A DNA stretch of 64,000 nt from Citrobacter amalonaticus (lineage in GTDB: Bacteria > Pseudomonadota > Gammaproteobacteria > Enterobacterales > Enterobacteriaceae). The translations under genes and the position numbers were made by a program. Positions 32,586 through 41,085 of this stretch are shown here, piece by piece. Numbering within the stretch: the stretch's first letter is position 1; each line of letters starts with the position of its first letter. The notes under the pieces are model-generated. The model saw only the letters and a program-made list of their open reading frames with translations, had not been told where the DNA came from and did no database searches. The stretch is from NCBI RefSeq assembly GCF_001559075.2, contig NZ_CP014015.2:3782001-3846000 (forward strand). Direction: 5' to 3'.

Positions 32586-33410
32586 CTACAGAGGATAACG
32601 GGCGAGCCATTGCTCGATACGTCCGCGAATATCGCCATTCAGGGCGCAGGGCGCGTCGTACGGTGTTCGCATTTCCATTGCATCAGCCACCATCTCATCA
32701 TGTCGGTCTCCCATCAGACCGTTAATCGCAGCCAGAAAGCGGGAGATGGCGCGAGCATCGTGATTGTCGGGATCGAGAGAACGTAACGTGTCGAAATAAG
32801 AAACCTGCTGACTGATGATTTTTCGCATGGTGTGGAATTCACTACCTGTCAGTTGCGGTTGGGCCAGCAGATCCCGTAGCGTGCGCATTTGCGCCTGACA
32901 ATAGGTTGTAAATCCGCTGGCCGTCTCTGGCTGACTGTGGCGCAAGGAATACTGGACGACCCACCAGACGGGACGACTCAGGTAAAGACGCAGGCGCTTT
33001 CCATACGTGGCAATAATCGTTTTATTCCCGTTACGAAACCCGTCCTGGAAGTGGCCGAGAAAAACGGTGGTTTTGCTAAATAAACGGCCGGCCTGGTGGT
33101 TCTTGCGATAGAGACGTAGCGCAAAACGTAAATGCTTATAACGCGCGCGAATGAATTTGTACTGCATCCGTTCGTTATCTGACAGCTCGCCGCCGCGTAA
33201 TTGCTTCAGCACCAAACGCAGTAAGTCCGTGCGGGTAAAACCTTCCTCCCAAAACTGCAGGCACAGATCATAACAGCGACGGATATTATCCTCGGTGCAG
33301 TAGGTTTGAACACGCTCCGGTAGCGTGGCATGGCGATCAACGATGTCGTCTTCTTCCACCGCCCCAAACAGGTGCTGGAGAACGTCTGGCGAGAATTTTT
33401 CGTGCGTCAT
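32586..33410 (-). CDS. Helical protein with CHAD-like region
   Basis: I do not firmly recognise this 274-residue protein. It is all-helical and rich in Arg and His. RYKHLRFALRLYRK, FHTMRKIISQQVSYFDTLR and SRFLAAINGLMGDRHDEMVADAM resemble the repeated H-x-x-R-K and L-G-x-x-x-D elements of CHAD domains, which bind polyphosphate or other polyanions. No membrane segment or signal peptide is seen. Its start overlaps the flippase stop by 4 bases (ATGA), so it is co-translated within the lipid-export operon. A role in handling a phosphorylated lipid or its headgroup is conjecture. Confidence 0.45.
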   Translation of the reverse strand: MTHEKFSPDVLQHLFGAVEEDDIVDRHATLPERVQTYCTEDNIRRCYDLCLQFWEEGFTRTDLLRLVLKQLRGGELSDNERMQYKFIRARYKHLRFALRLYRKNHQAGRLFSKTTVFLGHFQDGFRNGNKTIIATYGKRLRLYLSRPVWWVVQYSLRHSQPETASGFTTYCQAQMRTLRDLLAQPQLTGSEFHTMRKIISQQVSYFDTLRSLDPDNHDARAISRFLAAINGLMGDRHDEMVADAMEMRTPYDAPCALNGDIRGRIEQWLARYPL

Positions 33411-34744
33411 GAGTGAGTCTCTTTGCCTGCGGTAAATGGTAAGCGCTGGCGATGGCGATAGGCGTGTAGCGTTGGGATCAGGGAAAGCAGCACATCCAGG
33501 CATTGTCCGGCGAAATAAGCAAAAGCCGCGCCGATTACGCCAAAGAGATGCGACAGCCCTGGCAGCAGGACAATGTAGGCGAGGGAAGCCAGGGTCTGTG
33601 CGGTCAGAAAAGCCCGCTGTTTACCGGACATAAGCAGCAGCGATTCCTGAGGAAAACCCAACATCGATACGATAATTGCGCCAAGCATGATCTGGATGAG
33701 GTCATACGCCTGGAGGTATTTAACGCCAAAAACCAGCGAAATGAGCGGCTTACCGACAATCACCACCGCAAGCGCTACGACGATTCCAATCCCACCGGCC
33801 AGCAGCGCTGATTTCATTCCCAGTCGCCACGGTTTTTTGCTGCGCGGATCTAAGCGCATCACTTCGGGATAAAAGCTCTTTGCAAGCAACTGCGCGGGCG
33901 TTCCTGTCGCATCGAAAAAAGTCATCGCAATTTTAAACAGCCCGGCGGCGGCAGGACCGAGAACGACCCCCACCAATACCGTGCTGCATGAGTTGCGTGC
34001 AGACCAGATCGTGTGGGCAAAGTTGGTTGCCCAGACAAAATTCCATGCGCCTTCAAGGCGGCGCGCTGATTCAAACAGTTGCGGGCGTAGCGCACCGTGA
34101 ATATTCCGGCTACGCAGTTCGCGCGCGGCAAACCACCAGTACATTGTGCCGCCGACCAGGCTGGAGGCGTACCAGGTGATCACAAAACCGGCAAACCCAA
34201 AATCGCCGAAATACGCGATAACGCTGCCCAGCGCGCGCAAGAAAGGTTTGGTGGCCTGCTGTACGGCAATCAAATCAAAACGGTTCACCGCCCGCAAAAT
34301 CCCCGTTGGGGTGGATGAGGCCATTGAAGGGATCAGTGTGCAGTACAGCATTGCCAGCCAGAAGCTATCGGCGTCGAGGCCTAATGAATGCGAGAGAAAC
34401 GGCAGTAACCCCATCCCGCAAAGGATCGCCGCCGCGCCGCTGGCGATATCCAGGCTGAAGGAAAAAGAGATCACATCGCGGAACTGCTGCAGATTATTGT
34501 TTTCCAGCGCGGGTGTCCCGTACTGAACGACCAGTTGCCAGGTCTGGAATTTGGCAAAATCGCTAATGGCTTTGGTGTACGACTGAACAATGACCAGCAC
34601 GCCGAACATCGCCGGCGTCATCCCTTTACCGGCGCAGGAAAGCGCCAGTAGCCCCAGCAGGGCGCTCACCACATTACTGGAGCCTAAATAGGCGCTATTA
34701 CGAATGATGGTGCGAAACGCGCCATCAGCAAACCACTTTTTCAT
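33407..34744 (-). CDS. Polysaccharide/lipid flippase (Wzx/MATE-like)
   Basis: This 445-residue protein has about twelve membrane helices, and SAYLGSSNVVSALLGLLALSCAGKGMTPAMFGVLVIVQSY at residues 17-56 is the start typical of O-antigen flippases (Wzx, MOP superfamily). Charged residues inside helices are few; SARNSCSTVLVGVVLGPAAAGLF near residue 245 resembles the family helix 7-8 region. It could flip the glycosylated or phosphorylated sphingolipid, or an undecaprenyl-linked sugar, across the inner membrane. No glycosyltransferase gene is present beside it. Confidence 0.78.
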   Translation of the reverse strand: MKKWFADGAFRTIIRNSAYLGSSNVVSALLGLLALSCAGKGMTPAMFGVLVIVQSYTKAISDFAKFQTWQLVVQYGTPALENNNLQQFRDVISFSFSLDIASGAAAILCGMGLLPFLSHSLGLDADSFWLAMLYCTLIPSMASSTPTGILRAVNRFDLIAVQQATKPFLRALGSVIAYFGDFGFAGFVITWYASSLVGGTMYWWFAARELRSRNIHGALRPQLFESARRLEGAWNFVWATNFAHTIWSARNSCSTVLVGVVLGPAAAGLFKIAMTFFDATGTPAQLLAKSFYPEVMRLDPRSKKPWRLGMKSALLAGGIGIVVALAVVIVGKPLISLVFGVKYLQAYDLIQIMLGAIIVSMLGFPQESLLLMSGKQRAFLTAQTLASLAYIVLLPGLSHLFGVIGAAFAYFAGQCLDVLLSLIPTLHAYRHRQRLPFTAGKETHS

Positions 34745-34804
34745 GGGAGAAAACCCGCCAGACCTGGTTAATCATCACTCAGCAGGAGCAAACCCGCCCA
34801 GCAT

Positions 34805-34839
34805 AAAATCTCAGGCCGGTGACGTGCGCAGTGCCTGAG
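34805..34839 (-). terminator. Partial terminator between kinase and flippase genes
   Basis: CTCAGGC (34810-34816) pairs with GCCTGAG (34833-34839), loop 16 bases; on the minus strand the stem is followed by ATTTTATG. It lies in the 111-base gap after the first kinase gene, so the flippase operon may be partly uncoupled from the kinases. Confidence 0.42.
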
Positions 34840-34855
34840 TTCAGAGATTATTTCG

Positions 34856-35647
34856 CTATGGGTGCTCCCCGATTTCGGGCAGGACGCTGGCGTGTTGCGC
34901 TAAAACGCGCCTGCGCTGAGAATCCCGGGCCATAACGGAGGCGGCTGCCAGCGCTTTTTCCAGCACCTCGCGGTAGGGGGCTCTGGAATCCAGATCGAAA
35001 ATTCTCGCGCCGTTGTAGGTGATCTTCATCATGACGTCGATTTTGTCGCGCAGCTCGTTGTAGTCGTGGTCGGGCTTACGGGAAAATGCGGTATCAATAT
35101 CGATATCAAGACGAATGATGAGTTCAGGACGATATAACGCCATTTTCTGATACAGGCGGGATTCGCGTTTCGCCATGCGGTTTTTCACCCAGCCCGTCGC
35201 GCGTTCGACGCCAATCCCCGGTCCGTCATAATGGAAACCGGAAATTTCGGCCTGAGGGTAACGATCGCTAATCACCAGCACGCCGCTTTGCGCCAGTCGC
35301 CGGACCTTGCGTAAGTTAGCCATCCGGCGTAGTGAGAACCCGTACATAATTAACGCCGCCCAAAGTGCGGGAGCCTGGGTACTCATGCTCTGCGTTTTTG
35401 ACGATTTGGCCGCCAGTCGTCGTTCAAGCCATCTCCCGATAAGCGGCAGACGTTTGATTTTGTCGCCATCTTCTCCGGAAACCAGTCCCAGGTAGCGGCG
35501 TTCAGTCACCCACCTTTGCTGCAGGTTTTTCACCAAATCCGCGGTTAACGTGGATTTACCGGTGCCATCGCAGCCCACCACAGCAATCAGTCCCGGAATA
35601 TATTCCGCTAATGGTCCGTTCTGGGAGCTTACGTTCTCTGTGTCCAT
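34856..35647 (-). CDS. P-loop kinase, thymidylate-kinase-like, paralogue 1
   Basis: The 263-residue cytoplasmic protein has a Walker A motif GCDGTGKST (residues 25-33), DRYPQAEISGF (about 130) resembling the D-R-x motif of nucleoside and thymidylate kinases, and LDIDIDTAFSRKPDHDYNELRDKI with the lid-type arginine. Two relatives lie beside it and share the DRYPQ and RKPDH blocks, so all three descend from one gene. True Tmk (about 213 residues) has a different DR-Y/F-x-x-S motif. A role in phosphorylating a lipid headgroup or activated sugar of the neighbouring pathway is inference. Confidence 0.7.
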   Translation of the reverse strand: MDTENVSSQNGPLAEYIPGLIAVVGCDGTGKSTLTADLVKNLQQRWVTERRYLGLVSGEDGDKIKRLPLIGRWLERRLAAKSSKTQSMSTQAPALWAALIMYGFSLRRMANLRKVRRLAQSGVLVISDRYPQAEISGFHYDGPGIGVERATGWVKNRMAKRESRLYQKMALYRPELIIRLDIDIDTAFSRKPDHDYNELRDKIDVMMKITYNGARIFDLDSRAPYREVLEKALAAASVMARDSQRRRVLAQHASVLPEIGEHP

Positions 35648-35658
35648 GTCGTTCCGTC

Positions 35659-36402
35659 TTAAAAAGGACTCGGAAATCCGATCCGGTGATCGCGAAGAGA
35701 GGTCTGAATTGAGCGTAATGACGCAGTAAGAATTTTATCCGCCGGCTCCCGACCGTTCAGTTCGAGGATTGTCGCCCCGTTGAACGTCAGATGCGGCGTG
35801 ACCGCGATCTTCTCGTGGAGCACGGCAAGGGGATGATCAGGCTTACGTGAGAAGGCGGTTTCTTCATCGATATCCAGCCGGATCAACAGCAGAGGCCGCC
35901 AGGAGGCCATCCACTGGTACAACTGGCGTTCACGGTCTTTCAGGAGTCGTACCCACCGATTGCCGCCAGCCGTTTTGGCTAACTGCGGTCCGTCAAAGCG
36001 AAAACCGGGCACTTCCGCCTGGGGATAACGATCGACGATGAACAGCGTGCCTTGCCGACTCTGGATTAGCATGCTGCGGAATTTGTACGCTCTCCAGCAA
36101 GAGAGCAGGAAGATCACCAGCGCCGTGATGTTTCCTGGCGGCGCAGAGGGGCGCTGGTGTACGCGTGCCGCTTTTTTTCGCAGATAACGACCCAGCAATG
36201 TCCCGACAACAGGCAAATGTTCAATCCATTCGCCAATACGACCAGAGGACTGCCCGAGATAAAGCTGTTTTGTTGGCAGTTGTAAAGCCAGATGCGAGGT
36301 CAGGCTGGCTGCCAGGGTTGATTTACCTGAACCATCGCAGCCGACTATAGCAATCACCCGTGCAAAAGGGGGATTTATAGTGGGAATAGTATATTGGCTC
36401 AC
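35659..36402 (-). CDS. P-loop kinase, thymidylate-kinase-like, paralogue 2
   Basis: This 247-residue relative of the flanking kinases has Walker A GCDGSGKST (residues 21-29), FIVDRYPQAEVPGFRFDGP (about 124-142) and RLDIDEETAFSRKPDHPLAVL. It starts with GTG (36400-36402) and a weak TGGAAC. The gap to paralogue 1 is 11 bases, so the two are co-transcribed. It heads the leftward operon that continues into the flippase and LptFG-like genes. Confidence 0.7.
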   Translation of the reverse strand: MSQYTIPTINPPFARVIAIVGCDGSGKSTLAASLTSHLALQLPTKQLYLGQSSGRIGEWIEHLPVVGTLLGRYLRKKAARVHQRPSAPPGNITALVIFLLSCWRAYKFRSMLIQSRQGTLFIVDRYPQAEVPGFRFDGPQLAKTAGGNRWVRLLKDRERQLYQWMASWRPLLLIRLDIDEETAFSRKPDHPLAVLHEKIAVTPHLTFNGATILELNGREPADKILTASLRSIQTSLRDHRIGFPSPF

Positions 36403-36573
36403 GAAAGTTCCAGTTTAAATAATTAATTGATGGTGGCGGTTGAGTGCCAAGAATATCTGTTCAATAAAGTTGTGACAATGGCTAATTGTCGTTTTAGTAT
36501 TAACAATTATATCCGGAAGGAGAATCGGATAATAAATTATTCATGGTGGGTATATTTATTTAAAGGTGTATTT

Positions 36574-37308
36574 ATGGAATCAATTAAACCTCCGCTAATA
36601 GCCGTTATTGGCAGCGATGGTTCGGGGAAAACAACGGTCTGCGAACATCTTGTTATCTGTTTGCAGAAATATGGCCCGACTGAAAAAGTTCACTTAGGTA
36701 AGCAGGCAGGAAATGTAGGACGCGCCGTGGTTAAATTACCGTTAATGGGTAATTCATTAGGTAAAGTTATTGAGCGTAATAAAGTTAAAACTGCAAAAAA
36801 ATTACCTGGAGCGATACCTGCATTAGTAATTATGTCTTTCGTTGCGCGTCGGTTACTGCGGTTTCGCCATATGCTGACGTGTCGTCGGCGGGGCTTAATT
36901 GTGTTAGCCGATCGCTACCCTCAGATACAAATCCCCGGTGCCTATGATGGTACTGTATTTCCTGCCAGTGCAGACGGGAGTCGCTTCGTTAGTTGGCTGG
37001 CCGAACAAGAACGCTCGGCGTTTCGCTGGATGGCCAGCCATAAACCGGATTTAGTGATAAAACTGAATGTTGATCTCGACGTTGCCTGTGCACGTAAACC
37101 CGATCACCGTAGAGAAGCGCTGGCAAAAAAAATCGCGATAACACCACAGCTGACCTTTGGTGGCGCGCCTCTGGTTGATATTGATGCGAATCAGCCGCTG
37201 GATGATGTGCTGGCGGATGCGGAAAAAGCGATAGCCGAGTTTATGACTGACCGTGGCTATCATCACACTGACGGTAATCAGTCCGCAGTTAGCTTTCATC
37301 CTCAGTAA
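36574..37308 (+). CDS. P-loop kinase, thymidylate-kinase-like, paralogue 3
   Basis: The 244-residue third copy is transcribed divergently. Walker A is GSDGSGKTT (residues 13-21); LADRYPQIQIPGAYDG and LNVDLDVACARKPDHRREAL align with the other two. The ATG at 36574 follows AAAGG about 8 bases upstream; an upstream in-frame start would add 49 residues in AT-rich sequence and is rejected. It is the most divergent of the three (Ser in place of Cys in the P-loop, Ala in place of Ser before RKPDH) and has more AT-rich codons near its start. Confidence 0.7.
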   Translation: MESIKPPLIAVIGSDGSGKTTVCEHLVICLQKYGPTEKVHLGKQAGNVGRAVVKLPLMGNSLGKVIERNKVKTAKKLPGAIPALVIMSFVARRLLRFRHMLTCRRRGLIVLADRYPQIQIPGAYDGTVFPASADGSRFVSWLAEQERSAFRWMASHKPDLVIKLNVDLDVACARKPDHRREALAKKIAITPQLTFGGAPLVDIDANQPLDDVLADAEKAIAEFMTDRGYHHTDGNQSAVSFHPQ

Positions 37309-37314
37309 GTCGTC

Positions 37315-37339
37315 ATGCCCAGTCTGGCGAGCTGGGCAT
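37315..37339 (+). terminator. Hairpin after kinase paralogue 3
   Basis: ATGCCCAG (37315-37322) and CTGGGCAT (37332-37339) pair with a 9-base loop, 6 bases after the stop. TTCTC follows, a weak U-run. Confidence 0.55.
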
Positions 37340-37377
37340 TCTCAGGCACATTCCGCTTCGCTGAGCCGTCAGTGGAC

Positions 37378-38877
37378 TCAGAGAAGTTGCAGGGAAGCCC
37401 AGTACAGAAACCCGGACAGTAAAATCGCCGCTGGCAATGTGAATACCCAGGCCATCGCGATGCTGGTGACAGTTTTCCGCTGTAATCCGCCGCCGTCGAC
37501 AATCATCGTTCCCGCCACGGCGGAAGAGAGCACATGCGTAGTAGAAACCGGCATCCCGATATAGCTGGCAAGACCTATGGAGAGCGCCGCTGTGATTTGT
37601 GCGGACATCCCCTGGGCATAGGTCATACCTTTCTTACCAATCTTCTCGCCAATCGTGGTTGCCACGCGACGCCAGCCGATCATCGTCCCCATGCCCAACG
37701 CCAGCGCGACGGCCATGATTATCCAGATCGGCGCATATTCAATGGTGCTCAGCATATCGGTTTTCAGTTTTTTCAACAGATGTACGTCGCTACGGCTGAT
37801 ATCCGGCAGCTTTGCCACTTTATCTGCCGTATCGGAGATGCACAGCATGATGCGTCGTAACTGACCGCGTTGCGGCACGCTTAATGCGTCGTAACTCTCC
37901 AGGTTGGCTGGTAACAGTGTTTTGACGCGACCAAGAGCATCCATCGTATTCGCCGGATGGCAATGAAATTCGGTTGTCGGTGTGGTATCCGCTGTCGGAG
38001 CAGTAAGCGATTGAGCCTTGTCAGCCACCTGTTTTATCACGCCAGGGTGTTGCCGAAAGTACATTTCAAGATTGCCGACAGCATCACGCGTGCGGGTGAT
38101 TTCGTAGCCTGATGCGCTCATGTTCACCACGAAACCGGCTGGCGCAATCCCCACCAGCACCAGCATCACCAGGCCGATCCCTTTCTGACCATCGTTTGCG
38201 CCGTGAGAAAAGGCTACGCCAGCCGCTGAGGAGATGAGCGAAATACGTGTCCAGAATGGCGGTTTCTTTTTACCGCCTTTCTTTTTCCGTTCTTCAGGAA
38301 GGCGGTGGATGCGATCGCGTTTTTTGGTGCCGCTCCAGTAGCGACGCAGCAGAAAGATCAGGCCGCCTGCAATCACCATTCCGACGACGGGAGATGCAAT
38401 CAATGAAGCAAAGATATTGACTACCGCCGGGATGTTTAACGCATCGACTACCGAAGTCCCGGTCATCAGCGCGTTGGTGAGCCCAATCCCAATAATCGCG
38501 CCGATCAGGGTATGAGAACTGGAAGCCGGTAACCCGAAATACCAGGTTCCCAGGTTCCAGATAATCGCCGCCAGTAACATGGAAAAAATCATCGCGAGGC
38601 CATGTGACGACCCCATATTAAGCAGCAAATCTGTGGGTAGCATATGTACGATGGCATAGGCAACGCTGAGCCCACCCAGCAGGACGCCAAAAAAGTTGAA
38701 CACCGCCGCCATCATCACTGCCAGTTGGGGCTGCATGGCACGGGTATAAATGACGGTCGCGACCGCATTAGCGGTGTCGTGAAATCCGTTTATGGCTTCG
38801 TAAAACAGGACAAAGACCAGCGCAAGTAAAAGCATCAAGCCGGTATATAAATCCAGACCAGCAAATAAATGTAGCAT
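37378..38877 (-). CDS. pitB: Low-affinity phosphate/metal-phosphate symporter
   Basis: The 499-residue inner membrane Pit-family transporter imports phosphate with divalent metal by proton symport. GFHDTANAVATVIYTRAM at about 31-48 and the second-half repeat GMPVSTTHVLSSAVAGTM are the inverted-repeat signatures; YWSGTKKRDRIHRLPEERKKK in the central loop is closer to remembered E. coli PitB than PitA. It is separated from the kinase cluster by a terminator hairpin and probably belongs to the older chromosome backbone. No Pho box was found upstream. Confidence 0.92.
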   Translation of the reverse strand: MLHLFAGLDLYTGLMLLLALVFVLFYEAINGFHDTANAVATVIYTRAMQPQLAVMMAAVFNFFGVLLGGLSVAYAIVHMLPTDLLLNMGSSHGLAMIFSMLLAAIIWNLGTWYFGLPASSSHTLIGAIIGIGLTNALMTGTSVVDALNIPAVVNIFASLIASPVVGMVIAGGLIFLLRRYWSGTKKRDRIHRLPEERKKKGGKKKPPFWTRISLISSAAGVAFSHGANDGQKGIGLVMLVLVGIAPAGFVVNMSASGYEITRTRDAVGNLEMYFRQHPGVIKQVADKAQSLTAPTADTTPTTEFHCHPANTMDALGRVKTLLPANLESYDALSVPQRGQLRRIMLCISDTADKVAKLPDISRSDVHLLKKLKTDMLSTIEYAPIWIIMAVALALGMGTMIGWRRVATTIGEKIGKKGMTYAQGMSAQITAALSIGLASYIGMPVSTTHVLSSAVAGTMIVDGGGLQRKTVTSIAMAWVFTLPAAILLSGFLYWASLQLL

Positions 38878-39270
38878 AGGGAATATACCGCCATTTTGAA
38901 GAGACGAACGGGCGCATTATCAGTGACTTTAGCGATTCGGGCAAAGTGAAATATCATCTTTTTTTGATATGGCATCCGTAATACGTTATGTTCGTGGCGA
39001 TTATTTTATCTAATTTCAACTGGATAGACGATAATTTAGCAATGAGCATCGTGTTTTTCTCATGTTAATAATGAAATGAATGTGAGTCAGTCATTGTGTG
39101 AATCTGCATAGATTCTCAACAATATAAAAACGGAGGTTATAAAAAATTTATAAATATTTATTTTGTGAATAATTGAAAAGGGTAAATCCCGTTTTGTGGT
39201 GAGGCCCTTCAGGTATATAATTATTTCTGCCATTCAGAATCTTGTAGGTTTAGATAAGGGACCGGATAAA
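38878..39270. other. Divergent promoter region of pitB and yafT
   Basis: About 390 bases, AT-rich between 39000 and 39190, with no supported frame. A short inverted repeat ATATCA/TGATAT around 38952-38971 with a T-rich loop is present. No CTGTCAT-type Pho box repeat was seen. Confidence 0.4.
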
Positions 39271-40053
39271 ATGGATTTCAGGTCAATAATATTGTCGTGT
39301 GTAACCCTCTCTATTTTGGTGGGTTGTGCCTCGCACTCACCCATTGATGCGAAGAAAACCACATTGCAGGCGGAGAGTACCAGCCGAAATACGACGTCAC
39401 CCTCCTGGCTGACGGACAAAGATATTTTCGGCAATGAAACCACGCTGGCGGTCTCTGAAGACGATATTCAGGCGGCACTGGCAGAGGACAATTTTCGCGT
39501 ACCGCTGAACTCACCCGTCATTCTGGTACAGTCCGGCAATCGGGCGCCAGAGGCGGTCATGCAACAGGAAATGAGCCGCTATTACACGGTCGCGATGTTC
39601 TCCGGCATCCCGGACAGGCAAAAAAAAGCGATCTGTAGTAAAGACAAAAGCAAAGACGAGAACCAGGACGCAGCGGTTGCTGAGAATACTAACTGGATGC
39701 AGGCGCTACGTTACATTGCGGCGAAAGGGCATCAGAAAGCGATTATCGTTTATCAGGAGACGTTGCAGTCCGGTAGATTTGATGCCGCGTCCAAAAGCAT
39801 GGTCTGGTCGGATTATAAAGCAGGGAAACAGCCTGACAGCACATCGCTGCGCTATCTGGTGCGTTTCACGCTGGTGGATGTCGCGAGTGGCGATTGGGCC
39901 ACCTGGTCACCCTCCAATTATGAGACCAAAATGCTGACTCCGCAGCCAGGACAGAAGGCAACTGCAGACACAGTGACGGAACAGCAGATTGTGCAACTTA
40001 AGCAACAAACGTATGCCGTAATGGTTAAGGACCTGGTGGCGCGTTATCAGTAA
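39271..40053 (+). CDS. yafT: YafT-like lipoprotein
   Basis: This 260-residue lipoprotein has the lipobox ILVGC with the lipidated cysteine at residue 19. LTDKDIFGNETTLAVSEDDIQAAL, FRVPLNSPVILVQSGNRAPE, YYTVAMFSGIPDRQK, NWMQALRYIAAKGHQKAIIVYQE and YLVRFTLVDVASGDWATWSP match remembered E. coli YafT. Its function is not established. The start at 39271 has AGGGA ahead; an upstream in-frame start would bury the signal peptide. It is a single-gene unit with its own terminator hairpin. Confidence 0.85.
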   Translation: MDFRSIILSCVTLSILVGCASHSPIDAKKTTLQAESTSRNTTSPSWLTDKDIFGNETTLAVSEDDIQAALAEDNFRVPLNSPVILVQSGNRAPEAVMQQEMSRYYTVAMFSGIPDRQKKAICSKDKSKDENQDAAVAENTNWMQALRYIAAKGHQKAIIVYQETLQSGRFDAASKSMVWSDYKAGKQPDSTSLRYLVRFTLVDVASGDWATWSPSNYETKMLTPQPGQKATADTVTEQQIVQLKQQTYAVMVKDLVARYQ

Positions 40054-40081
40054 CAAACCGAGCTTTCAGAGGCTGGTTGCG

Positions 40082-40103
40082 GGCCGGACAACAGATTCCG
40101 GCC
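40082..40103 (+). terminator. Terminator hairpin after yafT
   Basis: GGCCGGA (40082-40088) and TCCGGCC (40097-40103) pair with an 8-base loop, followed by TTCCTTTCC, 29 bases after the stop. Confidence 0.65.
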
Positions 40104-40188
40104 TTCCTTTCCACACTGGCGTGGAGAAGACTCGACCTTACGGTCTCAGCGTACAGGTCGATTCTGTCAGGTAAAACCGTCCATCAAC

Positions 40189-40986
40189 TTATTCACTCAC
40201 ATAGAGTGAATTACCCCGATAGCCGATTCGGTGTGAAAGCTCCAGCGCAGCGGCTGAGATCATTCTCCCCAGTTGCTCTATTTTTTGCCGATCGTCCTTC
40301 ACTTTAGAAAATAAACTGGCGACGCTGATGGCTGCGCTAACGTGTCCGTGGAGGTTGTACACCGGCGCTGCGAGGCAAAAGACTTCGCTGTTATGTTCTC
40401 TGTCATCAACCGCATAACCTTGCTGTCTGGCCTGGGCGAGTATAGACATAAACTGTGCTTCATCCGTGATGGTATAGGGGGTAACCGGTTGCAGACCACC
40501 GGTTCGTTTTAATATGGCGCGTACCTCGTCATCGGGCAGAGTGGCGAGAATGGCTTTACCCAGCCCCGTACAGTACAGCGGGTTACTGGAGCCAATACGC
40601 GCCGAGGTTCTGACGGAATTGGGGCTTTCAATCTTGTCCAGGTACACCAGCTCATCCTTATTGAGAATCGCAAGGAAGGCCGTTTCGCCTGCGGTTTCAA
40701 CCAGATTTTCCAGCGTGGCGTGGGCGACATCGCGAAAAGGCGTTCTGTCGAGATAGTGAGCGCCGGTCTGGAACAGTTTCATGCCCAGCCTGAACGTTTT
40801 CTGTTTTTCGCTGGTCTGTTCCAGATATCCTTTTTCCAGAAGGGTATACAGAATATCGAAAGTCGTACTTTTCGGGATGGCCAGAAATTTGCTGATCTCT
40901 GAAATGGTGAGATCTTCTTTGCTCTGCGCAATCAGCTCCATGATTTCCAGTGCCCGCGCGACAGAGCGGTTAATCTTCTCAGACAC
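40189..40986 (-). CDS. IclR-family transcriptional regulator
   Basis: The 265-residue regulator has an N-terminal winged HTH (LTISEISKFLAIPKSTTFDILYTLLEKGYL, about 25-54) and the IclR effector domain (LDKIESPNSVRTSARIGSSNPLYCTGLGKAILA near 113-145, GYAVDDREHNSEVFCLAAPVYNLHG near 193-217). It starts with GTG after GAGGGAAG. It is the last gene in line with the 2-keto-3-deoxy acid operon, separated from the aldolase gene by 99 bases, and probably represses that operon from the site upstream of the iron-dependent dehydrogenase. Confidence 0.9.
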   Translation of the reverse strand: MSEKINRSVARALEIMELIAQSKEDLTISEISKFLAIPKSTTFDILYTLLEKGYLEQTSEKQKTFRLGMKLFQTGAHYLDRTPFRDVAHATLENLVETAGETAFLAILNKDELVYLDKIESPNSVRTSARIGSSNPLYCTGLGKAILATLPDDEVRAILKRTGGLQPVTPYTITDEAQFMSILAQARQQGYAVDDREHNSEVFCLAAPVYNLHGHVSAAISVASLFSKVKDDRQKIEQLGRMISAAALELSHRIGYRGNSLYVSE

Positions 40987-41085
40987 GTTCTTCCCTCACT
41001 GTAGTTTTAATGAGCCGCAGTATAGCCAGGCGGACTTCATGAACACAATGAAGGAAAAACGCGCAAGGCAATGCGCCGGGGTCAT

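Noticed and set aside
36427..36573. 49-residue N-terminal extension of kinase paralogue 3
   Set aside because: The extension is AT-rich, has no counterpart in the two paralogues, and the internal ATG has its own AAAGG site.
38878..39270. Pho box upstream of pitB
   Set aside because: No pair of CTGTCAT-like repeats at the right spacing could be found.
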